From NCBI GenBank assembly GCA_012512495.1, contig JAAZEC010000079.1, positions 1-10,172 of the forward strand: a DNA stretch of 10,172 nt. Direction: 5' to 3'. The position numbers and the translations under genes are program-made. Source of the DNA: Erysipelothrix sp. Its GTDB lineage: Bacteria > Bacillota_I > Bacilli_A > Erysipelotrichales > Erysipelotrichaceae. Below, one piece after another: positions 1-6,769 of the stretch (within the stretch, counting starts at the first letter, position 1; each line of letters opens with the position of its first letter). The notes below the pieces were generated by a model. That model was not told where the DNA came from. It did not search any database and saw only the letters and a program-made list of their open reading frames with translations.

Positions 1-803
1 AGCTAGTGGAGCTGAATCTTCGCCTGAAGAGTGAAAAGATTGATATCTCACTGCCTGGGACTCCCATCAATGTCGGACAGCGGCATCCTTTAATGATGGT
101 CTGGCGGGAGCTGGAGGATATCTTCAGAGAAATGGGCTACAGTATCGTTGAGGGCAATGAAGTGGAGTCCGATCTCTATAATTTTGAGCGGGCTAACATC
201 CCTCAGGACCACCCTGCTAGAGACATGCAGGATACGTTCTATATCGATATGGACTTGTTACTGCGGACCCATACGACGGCAATTCAGACCAGGGCACTGG
301 AGCACTATGCGCCAATGTTGCCAATTAAGGTCGTCTGTCCAGGTAAGGTCTATCGAAAAGATGATGACGATGCGACACACTCGCACCAATTCATCCAAAT
401 GGAGGGTCTAGTGGTTGGAACTAACATCACTTTGGCCGATCTAAAGGGAACACTGGAACTACTTGCCAAGAGCATGTTTGGTAATGAGCGCGTCATTCGT
501 TTCAGGCCTTCCTACTTCCAGTTCACGGAACCTTCAGTGGAAGTCGATGTCAGTTGCCATGTTTGTAATGGTAAGGGTTGCTCGGTCTGTAAACAGACGG
601 GCTGGATTGAGATTCTTGGTGCTGGCATGGTCCATCCAGAGGTGTTGAGAATGGCGGGTTATGAGCCTGTTGATGGCCTCAGTGGCTTTGCGTTTGGGGT
701 TGGCATTGAGAGAGTGGCCATGTTGAAATATGGGGTTGACGATATTCGTCACTTCTATACCAATGATCAAAGATTTTTAGAGCAATTCAAACGATTTGAA
801 TAG
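1..803 (+). CDS. pheS: Phenylalanine--tRNA ligase alpha subunit (5' truncated by window edge)
   Basis: This is the catalytic chain of the cytosolic (alpha-beta)2 phenylalanyl-tRNA synthetase, which charges tRNA-Phe with Phe using ATP. The frame is open to the left edge (codon CTA at 3-5), so the GTG at 6 is an internal Val and not the start. About 80 residues of the N-terminal tRNA-binding coiled coil are missing from a chain usually near 340-350 aa. Visible class II synthetase core: DHPARDMQDTFYI, LLRTHTTAIQTRAL, then VYRKDDDDATHSHQFIQMEG (motif 2 region), and near the C terminus GFAFGVGIERVAMLKYGVDD (motif 3). The Ala of the GFAFG pocket, known in E. coli to gate Phe analogue size, is the wild-type Ala. 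The cysteine pairs in CHVCNGKGCSVC are usual for Firmicutes. It ends in TAG, which overlaps the pheT ribosome binding site. A T-box leader, if there is one, lies outside the window. Confidence 0.97.
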   Translation, partial: LVELNLRLKSEKIDISLPGTPINVGQRHPLMMVWRELEDIFREMGYSIVEGNEVESDLYNFERANIPQDHPARDMQDTFYIDMDLLLRTHTTAIQTRALEHYAPMLPIKVVCPGKVYRKDDDDATHSHQFIQMEGLVVGTNITLADLKGTLELLAKSMFGNERVIRFRPSYFQFTEPSVEVDVSCHVCNGKGCSVCKQTGWIEILGAGMVHPEVLRMAGYEPVDGLSGFAFGVGIERVAMLKYGVDDIRHFYTNDQRFLEQFKRFE

Positions 804-814
804 GAGAACGGTAG

Positions 815-3175
815 ATGCTAGTAAGTAAAAAATGGCTCAACACAATGGTTGAGGTCAATGATATTAAAACAAGCGAATTAGGAGAAATCCTTACCAATGC
901 TGGACTTGAGGTTGAGGGAATCTTTCCTCTGCTTGAAGCGACTGATTTAGTCATTGGTGAAGTTTTAGAGGCTATCCCCCATCCCGATTCAGATCATTTG
1001 AGCGTGACACAGGTCAACGTTGGAACTGAAACCTTACAAATCGTATGTGGGGCACCCAATGTCCAAAGTGGGCAGAAGGTCATTGTCGCTAAAGTGGGAG
1101 CTAAGCTTCCAGGTCTTACGATTAAAGAAGCGAAGGTTCGTGGCGTTGAATCCAATGGTATGATTTGTTCACTCTTGGAATTAGGGGTCGATAAGGAACT
1201 ATTACCAGTTGACAGTGGTAGCCACGAGGGCATTGAGGTTCTGGGTGATGACGCTGTGGCTGGAGAGGATCCAATTGCCTATCTGGCCTTGGACGATGAA
1301 GTATTGGACGTTTCTTTGACACCGAATCGGGCAGACTTTATGGCGATGCAATCGGTTGGCAGGGAAGTTGCTGCGCTTTTAGATCGGGAATACAAAGAAC
1401 CAGCAGTTGAGACTGATGTGCTGAGTGGATTGCCTTCGAATTTCCAAGTAAATAGTACGACTGAGAATTGCCATTTGTTTATTGCGAAAGTGATAGGGAA
1501 GGTTAGTGTTAAGCCTTCACCACAATGGATTCAGAATGCGCTCATGGCAGCGGGTATGAATCCTATTAATAACTTAGTTGATATCTCTAACTTAGTCATG
1601 TTGGAGACGGGTCAACCGACACACTTCTATGATCGTGATTTCTTTGAGGTCGATGATATTACGGTGATTGATAATTTTGAGGGTTCAGTAATCGCACTGG
1701 ACAATCAAGAATACTCCATCCAGAAGGGTGATACCATCATTTCCATGGCGGGTAAGCCGATTGGTATTGCTGGTATCAAGGGCCTTGGTAACTCGATGAT
1801 TAAGCCGGATACGAAGGCGATGGTTATCGAGATTGCTAGCTTTGATTCACTGGCTATCAGAAATACGTCGAAACGATTGAATCTGATGTCTGATTCACAG
1901 GCTCGCTATATCAAGCCGATGGATTCCGAGGCTCCTCGTAAAGCCTTGGAGCGTATCCTGTATCTTCTTAAGAAATATGGCGATGCTGATGAGATCTATG
2001 AAACTAAGGTCTATGGAAGTCTAGAGAGAGAACAACATCTAAAGGTGTCTGTTTCCTTTGAGCACGTGAATAATCTATTGGGTACCCATTTGAAGGATGA
2101 GGAGATTGTGGGCGTCTTTAGGCGTTTGAATTTCGCTCCGGTAGTGGCTGAACGGGTTGTGACTTGTACGATCCCTTCATATCGCAAGGATTTGTTTATT
2201 GCGGAAGATCTGATTGAGGAAGTGATTCGGGTCGTGGGCTATGATGTCATTGAGTCAACTCTTCCTGAGATGCCTTTGACACAGGGGACTCTGACGACTG
2301 AGCAGCACCTTATCCGTAAGGCGGAGGAACTCTTGGTGGGCTTTGGTGCACAGCAGGTGGTGAGCTATACGTTGGTCTCTAAGGAGCATACGGAGAATGC
2401 ACAGGCCTTGAAGGATCCTTATGCGTTGATGAGCCCCTTATCGGATAAGAGAAAATACATTAGAAACAATCTTACGACGTCTTTGATTCCTACTTTGAAA
2501 TATAATCTTGCCCATCAGAATGTGAATAACTTGTACTTTGAGATTTCACAGGTGTATGGTCAGGGTAGTGATGAGTGGCGTTTAGGACTGATTGGTGATG
2601 GTCATCTGGGTAGAGGGTCTTACAATCAAGTGGCTAGAGTACTGGATTTCTCCTATATCAAGGGACTGTTGGAGTCACTGTTAAGCGAGCTAGGGATCAA
2701 TACCAATCGACTTTCTTATGAAGAGAATGTTCTGGATACAGACCATTACCATCCATATCGTAGTGCTCAGGTCTTCTTGGATAAGAAGTATTTGGGGATC
2801 CTTGGGGAAATTCACCCTAGTATTACGAAGGGTGCTCTTTCTGAACTGAATCTTTCATTGGTTATGTCTGCTAAGAAGGCTAAGACCAAGTATAAGCCAC
2901 TTAATAAATACCCTCGGGTTTCGCGTGATATTGCGCTGATGATTAATGAAGATGTCTCACATGATCTACTGGTGAGGGTGATTAAACAGGCAGGTAGACC
3001 TTATTTGGTTGATATTAACCTTTTTGATATTTATGAGAAAGATGGTAACAAGTCAATGGCTTTTACTTTGTCTTTTGAATCACTGGATAAAACATTGGTG
3101 GATGAAGAGATTAACCAGATTATTGAGAACATCTTGAACTCACTGTTGAAGGAACTTAATGTCACTTTGCGTTAG
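815..3175 (+). CDS. pheT: Phenylalanine--tRNA ligase beta subunit
   Basis: This is the 786-aa partner of PheS, near the family's usual 790-805 aa. The ATG at 815 follows a TAGGAGA site that overlaps the pheS stop, 11 bp downstream, so the two are translationally coupled. Domains in order: EMAP-II-like tRNA-binding OB fold (about 40-150), B1/B3/B4 with the editing pocket (about 165-385), B5 (about 405-475, with PSYRKDLFIAEDLIEEV), a catalytically inactive class II-like core (about 485-685), and the ferredoxin-like anticodon-binding domain (about 693-786, KYPRVSRDIALMI to the end). The editing pocket is eroded. The usual GLHTDASHRYERGVD-type segment reads NLMSDSQARYIKPMD here, so the E. coli Thr354 and Ala356 positions are both Ser, and the Arg244 position is Asn. 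His270, Glu339 and Gly323 (E. coli 265, 334 and 318) are kept. Aminoacylation support should be intact, but clearance of Tyr-tRNA-Phe may be weak. Confidence 0.97.
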   Translation: MLVSKKWLNTMVEVNDIKTSELGEILTNAGLEVEGIFPLLEATDLVIGEVLEAIPHPDSDHLSVTQVNVGTETLQIVCGAPNVQSGQKVIVAKVGAKLPGLTIKEAKVRGVESNGMICSLLELGVDKELLPVDSGSHEGIEVLGDDAVAGEDPIAYLALDDEVLDVSLTPNRADFMAMQSVGREVAALLDREYKEPAVETDVLSGLPSNFQVNSTTENCHLFIAKVIGKVSVKPSPQWIQNALMAAGMNPINNLVDISNLVMLETGQPTHFYDRDFFEVDDITVIDNFEGSVIALDNQEYSIQKGDTIISMAGKPIGIAGIKGLGNSMIKPDTKAMVIEIASFDSLAIRNTSKRLNLMSDSQARYIKPMDSEAPRKALERILYLLKKYGDADEIYETKVYGSLEREQHLKVSVSFEHVNNLLGTHLKDEEIVGVFRRLNFAPVVAERVVTCTIPSYRKDLFIAEDLIEEVIRVVGYDVIESTLPEMPLTQGTLTTEQHLIRKAEELLVGFGAQQVVSYTLVSKEHTENAQALKDPYALMSPLSDKRKYIRNNLTTSLIPTLKYNLAHQNVNNLYFEISQVYGQGSDEWRLGLIGDGHLGRGSYNQVARVLDFSYIKGLLESLLSELGINTNRLSYEENVLDTDHYHPYRSAQVFLDKKYLGILGEIHPSITKGALSELNLSLVMSAKKAKTKYKPLNKYPRVSRDIALMINEDVSHDLLVRVIKQAGRPYLVDINLFDIYEKDGNKSMAFTLSFESLDKTLVDEEINQIIENILNSLLKELNVTLR

Positions 3176-3217
3176 GAGAAATGTGAATTTTTTCCTATCT
3201 TAAACTGAGGTGAAAAT

Positions 3218-3802
3218 ATGAGTAAGGGTGTAGAACGCTGTGCTTGGGCATTGCGTAGTGAATTGGAGCTCACTTATCATGATACGGAGTGGGGTCGACC
3301 AGAGTTTGATGATGAGGTGCTCTTTGAGTTGCTGGTGCTAGAAATGATGCAGTCGGGCTTAAGCTGGAGCATTATCTTGAAGAAGCGGGAGGCCATGAGG
3401 CTAGCGTTTGATGGTTTTGACATGCGGAAGATTGCGGAGTATGGCGAAGAGAAAATTGAGGAACTACTTGAGAATGAGACGATCATTCGTAATCGAATGA
3501 AACTTACGGCGATGATTAATAATGCTACTTGTTTCATGGCGATTCAACAGGAACTGGGGAGCTTCTCGGAGTACTTGTGGGGTTTTGTTAATCATGAACC
3601 GGTGCATAATACTTGGGAGTATGAACATGAGATTCCTGCTTCGTCTTCTTTATCTTATGAGCTTACGAAGGATTTGAAGAAGCGTGGTTTCAGGTTTGTG
3701 GGACCGACGATTGTCTACTCTTTCTTACAGGCAGCGGGCGTGGTGAATGATCATATCACCTCGTGCTTTTGCTATGATGAGATTGTAAATCTCAGAAGTT
3801 AG
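3218..3802 (+). CDS. tag: DNA-3-methyladenine glycosylase I
   Basis: This 194-aa base-excision-repair enzyme removes 3-methyladenine from alkylated DNA. It aligns along its whole length with E. coli Tag (187 aa). The N-terminal ERCAW carries the zinc ligand Cys8, and YHDTEWG carries His21. LEMMQSGLSW carries Glu42, which matches the catalytic-pocket Glu38 of E. coli. The C-terminal KKRGFRFVGPTIVYSF block is followed by NDHITSCFCY, which supplies the remaining zinc ligands His179 and Cys183. The HhH-superfamily glycosylase body lies between. The ATG at 3218 has a GAGGTGA site 4 nt upstream and is the only well-supported start. The gene begins 42 bp after pheT with no convincing terminator between, so it is probably read from the pheS-pheT transcript. 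No metabolic link to PheRS is implied. Confidence 0.96.
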   Translation: MSKGVERCAWALRSELELTYHDTEWGRPEFDDEVLFELLVLEMMQSGLSWSIILKKREAMRLAFDGFDMRKIAEYGEEKIEELLENETIIRNRMKLTAMINNATCFMAIQQELGSFSEYLWGFVNHEPVHNTWEYEHEIPASSSLSYELTKDLKKRGFRFVGPTIVYSFLQAAGVVNDHITSCFCYDEIVNLRS

Positions 3803-3805
3803 TAA

Positions 3806-3816
3806 TATGTTACAAT
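3806..3816 (+). promoter_or_regulatory. Possible extended -10 promoter for hflX
   Basis: TATGTTACAAT contains an extended -10 element (TG, one base, TACAAT), with the TG at 3808 and the hexamer at 3811-3816. There is no good -35 at 16-18 bp. Transcription would begin near 3823-3825 and leave a leader of only about 10 nt before the GTG at 3835. The same 11 bases occur, on the minus strand, upstream of the AI-2E transporter gene (6241-6231). Confidence 0.35.
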
Positions 3817-3834
3817 GGAGCTATAAAAAGCGGG

Positions 3835-5097
3835 GTGTTTTCGATAGAGAAAATCATTATTGTTGGTGTTGATTTAGGAGCGGAAAACTTTAGGGAGTGC
3901 ATGAATGAACTACGGCAGCTGGTCTTGGCTGCTGGTGGTGAAGTGGTGGGTGAACTGACTCAGAAGCGCGAGGCTATCAAATCTAGTACTTATCTGGGTA
4001 AGGGAAAAATAGAAGAACTATCCCTTATGGTTGATGAGCTAGAGGCGGATACGGTCGTCTTTAATAATGAGTTGTTTGGCTCCCAGATTAGGAATATCGA
4101 GGCTGAGGTAGATCGTAAGATTATCGATCGCACGTACCTGATTTTGGATATTTTTGCGAAGCGGGCTACTTCTAAGGAGGGTCAGCTTCAGGTTCAGCTG
4201 GCTAAGTTGATGTATCGGTTACCTAGACTGGCTGGCTTTTATTCCGCTTTGTCTAAGGTCGCTGGTGGTATTGGTACGAGAGGTCTGGGTGAACAACAAC
4301 TGGAACTGGATCGCCGCGTCATCAATAAAGAGATTCAGAAAGTCAAAAACAAACTAAAACAGGTTGAGAGAACCCGTGATAATACTCGTTTGAATCGAAA
4401 GAGGGCTAACTTGCCTTTGGTTTCCTTGGTGGGTTATACCAACTCGGGGAAGTCGACCATTCTAAATAAGCTGGTTAAAGAGGACAAGCAAGTTTTCGCT
4501 AAGGACATGTTGTTTGCGACGTTGGATACTGCTCATCGTCGTGTTAACCTTCCTAATGGTCAGCCGGTTATAATGAGTGATACGGTTGGTTTTGTTTCGG
4601 ATCTTCCGACCTTGTTGGTGGAATCGTTTAAGTCGACGCTGGCGGAAGTGAAACAAGCGGATATGATTGTCGTTGTGATTGATGGTTCGAGTCCGGACTA
4701 TCAGATGCAACTTGATACCACTCTGCTTGTCTTGAAGGAACTCGATTGTTTGGATAAGCCGATGTTGATTGTGTTTAATAAGATGGATTTACTGATTGGA
4801 CAAAAACCGCTAGCTTTTCATGAAAAAAAGGCGACAAAGATTCATGTGTCGGCCTTGGAAGATGCGGGTATTGATTTGATTCTTAGTGGTATTGAGGAAA
4901 TCCTGAGTGATTGGTTTGAGGGTGTGAGTTTACTGGTTCCCTATGACCAATACTCGGTGGTCGATTTCTTGAATAATAAGTATCACTTGGTGGATGTCGA
5001 ATATCTGGAGGCTGGTGTTCGTTTCAATTGCATCATGCAGCGCTCTGATATTACGAGGATTCAGAATTACTTAATAGATGTCCGTATGGATGGTTAA
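3835..5097 (+). CDS. hflX: HflX-family ribosome-associated GTPase
   Basis: HflX proteins bind the large ribosomal subunit and, in several bacteria, split stalled or hibernating ribosomes under stress. The 420-aa length is normal (E. coli 426). The N-terminal HflX domain (about 5-140) runs into the signature GGIGTRGLGEQQLELDRR (144-161), a helical linker with coiled-coil character (162-192), and a G domain. The G domain has G1 GYTNSGKST (200-208), a G2 Thr in FATLDTAHRR (about 226-236), G3 DTVGF (249-253), G4 NKMD (315-318) and G5 SAL (339-341). A small C-terminal domain follows. The signature has Leu where many homologues have Pro (RGPGET). The start is weakly defined. GTG at 3835 keeps the conserved first strand KIIIVGVDL but has no Shine-Dalgarno at normal spacing (GGAG ends 14 nt upstream). 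The in-frame ATG at 3901 would delete that strand. The gene lies 32 bp after tag and overlaps the convergent transporter gene by 27 bp. Confidence 0.95.
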   Translation: MFSIEKIIIVGVDLGAENFRECMNELRQLVLAAGGEVVGELTQKREAIKSSTYLGKGKIEELSLMVDELEADTVVFNNELFGSQIRNIEAEVDRKIIDRTYLILDIFAKRATSKEGQLQVQLAKLMYRLPRLAGFYSALSKVAGGIGTRGLGEQQLELDRRVINKEIQKVKNKLKQVERTRDNTRLNRKRANLPLVSLVGYTNSGKSTILNKLVKEDKQVFAKDMLFATLDTAHRRVNLPNGQPVIMSDTVGFVSDLPTLLVESFKSTLAEVKQADMIVVVIDGSSPDYQMQLDTTLLVLKELDCLDKPMLIVFNKMDLLIGQKPLAFHEKKATKIHVSALEDAGIDLILSGIEEILSDWFEGVSLLVPYDQYSVVDFLNNKYHLVDVEYLEAGVRFNCIMQRSDITRIQNYLIDVRMDG

Positions 5098-6198
5098 ATA
5101 ACGGTGGACGTATTTTGCGGCCACTTTTATTATCGCGTAGAGTGGTACCCCGATAATGATACCGGAGAAACCAAATAAGCGTCCGGATACGAGTAGGACA
5201 ATGAGAATGGTGATTGGGTGGATTTCCAAGTTATCACCGAGTATTTTGGGTGAGAGGATTCTGCCTTCAATCGTTTGTTCAATGGTAAAGACAATCAGTA
5301 CGTAGAGTACCATTACTGGTGAGTGGACAATCGCAATGATAAAGGCGGGTACGATGGCGATGAATGTTCCAAGGTAGGGGATGACGTTTAAGATGCCAGA
5401 GACTAGTGCTAGGACACTACCATAGGGAAGCCCAATGATGTTGTAACCGATTAGGAACATGATGGCGACGCCGATGGCTACTAGAATTTGACCACGGATA
5501 TAGAGTGATAGCTGTTTATTGGTATCTGATAGGAAGCTTGCGAAGACGTTTCTCGCTTTCTTGGGTGCGAGTTTAACGACGGCAGGTTTGAGCTTTTCTC
5601 CTTCTTTCAACATGTAATAGAGAAGTATTGGAGCGGTTACGAAGCTAATGACTATATTGACGACACTGCCGATGGCATTGGTGATAATGGAGGAGGCACG
5701 GCCAAGATAGTTCTGGATGTTTTCTGTGATTCTTAGTGTAAATTGAGTGATTGCATCGTTGATTCCACCCTGGAATTGTTCCAGTCCGTACTCTTCTAGA
5801 AAACCGTCGATACTGTTGATGAAGAGGTTCCAGTTGGCTGGGAATTCGGTGACAAATAGGGTGAGCTGTTCATAGAGGAAGGGCATGATTGAGAAAATCA
5901 AAACGGCAATTACGACAATAATTATTAAGAAGACAATGAAGACTGCGGTGATTCGATTGACGCCTTTTTTCTCGAGCCAATCACGTACAGGTTTGAAGAG
6001 ATAGTAAAAGAGTGCTGCGAAGATCACGGGTACTAGAACCACATCTAAAATAACAAAGAAGGGCCTAAAGATGACTCTGACTTCAATCAGCAAATAGATT
6101 ATTAGTAACACCAAAAGGGTGGATAACAAAGTAAATGCCAACTTATTTTTCTGGATAAAATATTTGATAGTTTTGATGACGTTTCTATCTTCACTCAT
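5071..6198 (-). CDS. AI-2E family (PerM/YdbI-type) membrane transporter
   Basis: This is a 375-aa polytopic inner-membrane protein of the AI-2E/PerM family. Members have been linked to autoinducer-2 export or to Na+(Li+)/H+ antiport; the substrate cannot be read from the sequence. Hydrophobic segments lie at about 20-38, 46-68 and 82-104, then an amphipathic soluble stretch (about 105-165), then about 168-196, 234-252, 256-290, 294-310 and 326-358, which fits the family's eight helices. Family marks are YLFKPVRDWLEKKGVNR after helix 2, SGILNVIPYLGTFIAIVPA (268-286), and IEGRILSPKILGDNLEIHPI (310-329), which leads into the last helices with GFSGIIIGVPLYA. The ATG (6198-6196) follows an AGGAGA site at good spacing. 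Its TAA (5073-5071) lies inside hflX, giving a 27-bp tail-to-tail overlap. A promoter candidate lies just upstream, so it is probably a single-gene unit. Confidence 0.9.
   Translation of the reverse strand: MSEDRNVIKTIKYFIQKNKLAFTLLSTLLVLLIIYLLIEVRVIFRPFFVILDVVLVPVIFAALFYYLFKPVRDWLEKKGVNRITAVFIVFLIIIVVIAVLIFSIMPFLYEQLTLFVTEFPANWNLFINSIDGFLEEYGLEQFQGGINDAITQFTLRITENIQNYLGRASSIITNAIGSVVNIVISFVTAPILLYYMLKEGEKLKPAVVKLAPKKARNVFASFLSDTNKQLSLYIRGQILVAIGVAIMFLIGYNIIGLPYGSVLALVSGILNVIPYLGTFIAIVPAFIIAIVHSPVMVLYVLIVFTIEQTIEGRILSPKILGDNLEIHPITILIVLLVSGRLFGFSGIIIGVPLYAIIKVAAKYVHRYLTIHTDIY
5104..5128 (+). terminator. Probable intrinsic terminator of hflX, inside the convergent gene
   Basis: GTGG (5104-5107) pairs with CCAC (5121-5124). 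After an A/G mismatch, an inner CGT/GCG pairing closes a five-base ATTTT loop, and TTTT follows at 5125-5128. It starts 6 bp after the hflX stop. The stem is short and has an internal mismatch, so strength is uncertain. It lies within the last codons of the oppositely oriented transporter gene. Confidence 0.45.
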
Positions 6199-6230
6199 TT
6201 AGAATCTCCTAAACTGTCTTTGATATTCAT

Positions 6231-6258
6231 ATTGTAACATATCGCCTGATTTCGTTAA
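6231..6258 (-). promoter_or_regulatory. Promoter candidate for the AI-2E family gene
   Basis: Read on the minus strand, a -35-like TTAACG (6258-6253) is followed after 16 bp by TACAAT (6236-6231), with a TG one base before the hexamer (extended -10). The start site would be near 6224, leaving a leader of about 26 nt that carries the AGGAGA ribosome binding site. Confidence 0.5.
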
Positions 6259-6282
6259 TGACATTTTAGATACATAGTGTAC

Positions 6283-6306
6283 AAAAAAAGCCGATAAGCA
6301 CCGGCT
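6283..6306 (-). terminator. Intrinsic terminator of the small membrane protein gene
   Basis: On the minus strand AGCCG (6306-6302) and CGGCT (6293-6289) form a GC-rich 5-bp stem with an 8-base loop, followed by an uninterrupted T run complementary to the A tract at 6283-6289. The gene's TAG stop (6307-6305) overlaps the first arm of the stem. Confidence 0.75.
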
Positions 6307-6712
6307 ATATTGAATTACTGTAACCTACATAGATGGCAGAGGCTCTGAAGGCCAATGATAACAGACCACTGATACCGGAAAGATAGTTTCTTAGGGTAAA
6401 GGAAATGATTGAATTCAGGCTAGCATTAAGCATCAGGTACGGATAGAGCATATCTCCGACGAGTATCACAACGAGTGTGAGTACCGCTCCTAGTATCTGA
6501 AATCTTTTTTGTGCACCGCGCCCGACCTTACGGACTAGGGAAGCGATGACATATCCTAAGAAGAGGTAGAGCACATGCAGTTCCCAGCCTCCGGCTAGTT
6601 GTGAAACGAAGCCGTAGACAAAGCCCAGCAGTATGGCAGCCACTGTTCCGATGATTGATATCCTTTGAAATTTCTGGGTTTGAGAGAGTGATCTTGTATC
6701 AAATATGTTCAT
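6305..6712 (-). CDS. Small four-helix membrane protein, function unknown
   Basis: This 135-aa protein has a short charged N terminus and four predicted membrane segments, at about 17-38, 44-62, 72-96 and 112-130. The block GYVIASLVRKVGRGAQKRF (53-71) followed by QILGAVLTLVVILVGDM resembles a segment I recall from widespread small membrane proteins. In those, a Gly-rich helix ends in basic residues plus GRG before a second helix starting YQxLAVxLT. That is a likeness by eye, not an assignment, and no enzyme motif is visible. The ATG (6712-6710) has an AGGAGA site 5 nt upstream. A -35/-10 pair (6765-6737) lies directly upstream and a hairpin terminator overlaps the stop, so it is a self-contained transcription unit. 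It is divergent from the YihY-family gene. Confidence 0.75.
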   Translation of the reverse strand: MNIFDTRSLSQTQKFQRISIIGTVAAILLGFVYGFVSQLAGGWELHVLYLFLGYVIASLVRKVGRGAQKRFQILGAVLTLVVILVGDMLYPYLMLNASLNSIISFTLRNYLSGISGLLSLAFRASAIYVGYSNSI

Positions 6713-6736
6713 ATATTTCTCCTATTTATAGAGATT

Positions 6737-6765
6737 AGTGTATCATTATTAGTAAGAGAGGTCAA
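6737..6765 (-). promoter_or_regulatory. Promoter of the 135-aa membrane protein gene
   Basis: On the minus strand TTGACC (6765-6760) and TACACT (6742-6737) are separated by exactly 17 bp, which is sigma-A-like spacing. The -35 overlaps the ribosome binding site of the divergent YihY-family gene (GAGAGGT, 6756-6762). A plus-strand TATCAT (6741-6746) could be that gene's own -10, but I see no matching -35 for it. Confidence 0.5.
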
Positions 6766-6769
6766 AAAT

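Noticed and set aside
6..803. A complete 265-aa protein starting at GTG 6
   Set aside because: The frame stays open to the window edge, and the protein lacks the N-terminal domain of PheS. The GTG is an internal Val codon of a truncated gene.
3175..3195. Hairpin GGAGAAA/TTTTTCC just after pheT as a terminator
   Set aside because: The stem is AU-rich with a wobble pair, and no T run follows it; it is unlikely to stop transcription before tag.
4462..4710. 82-aa minus-strand reading frame inside hflX
   Set aside because: It is a shadow of the G-domain coding sequence with a low-complexity, Arg/His/Asn-rich translation.
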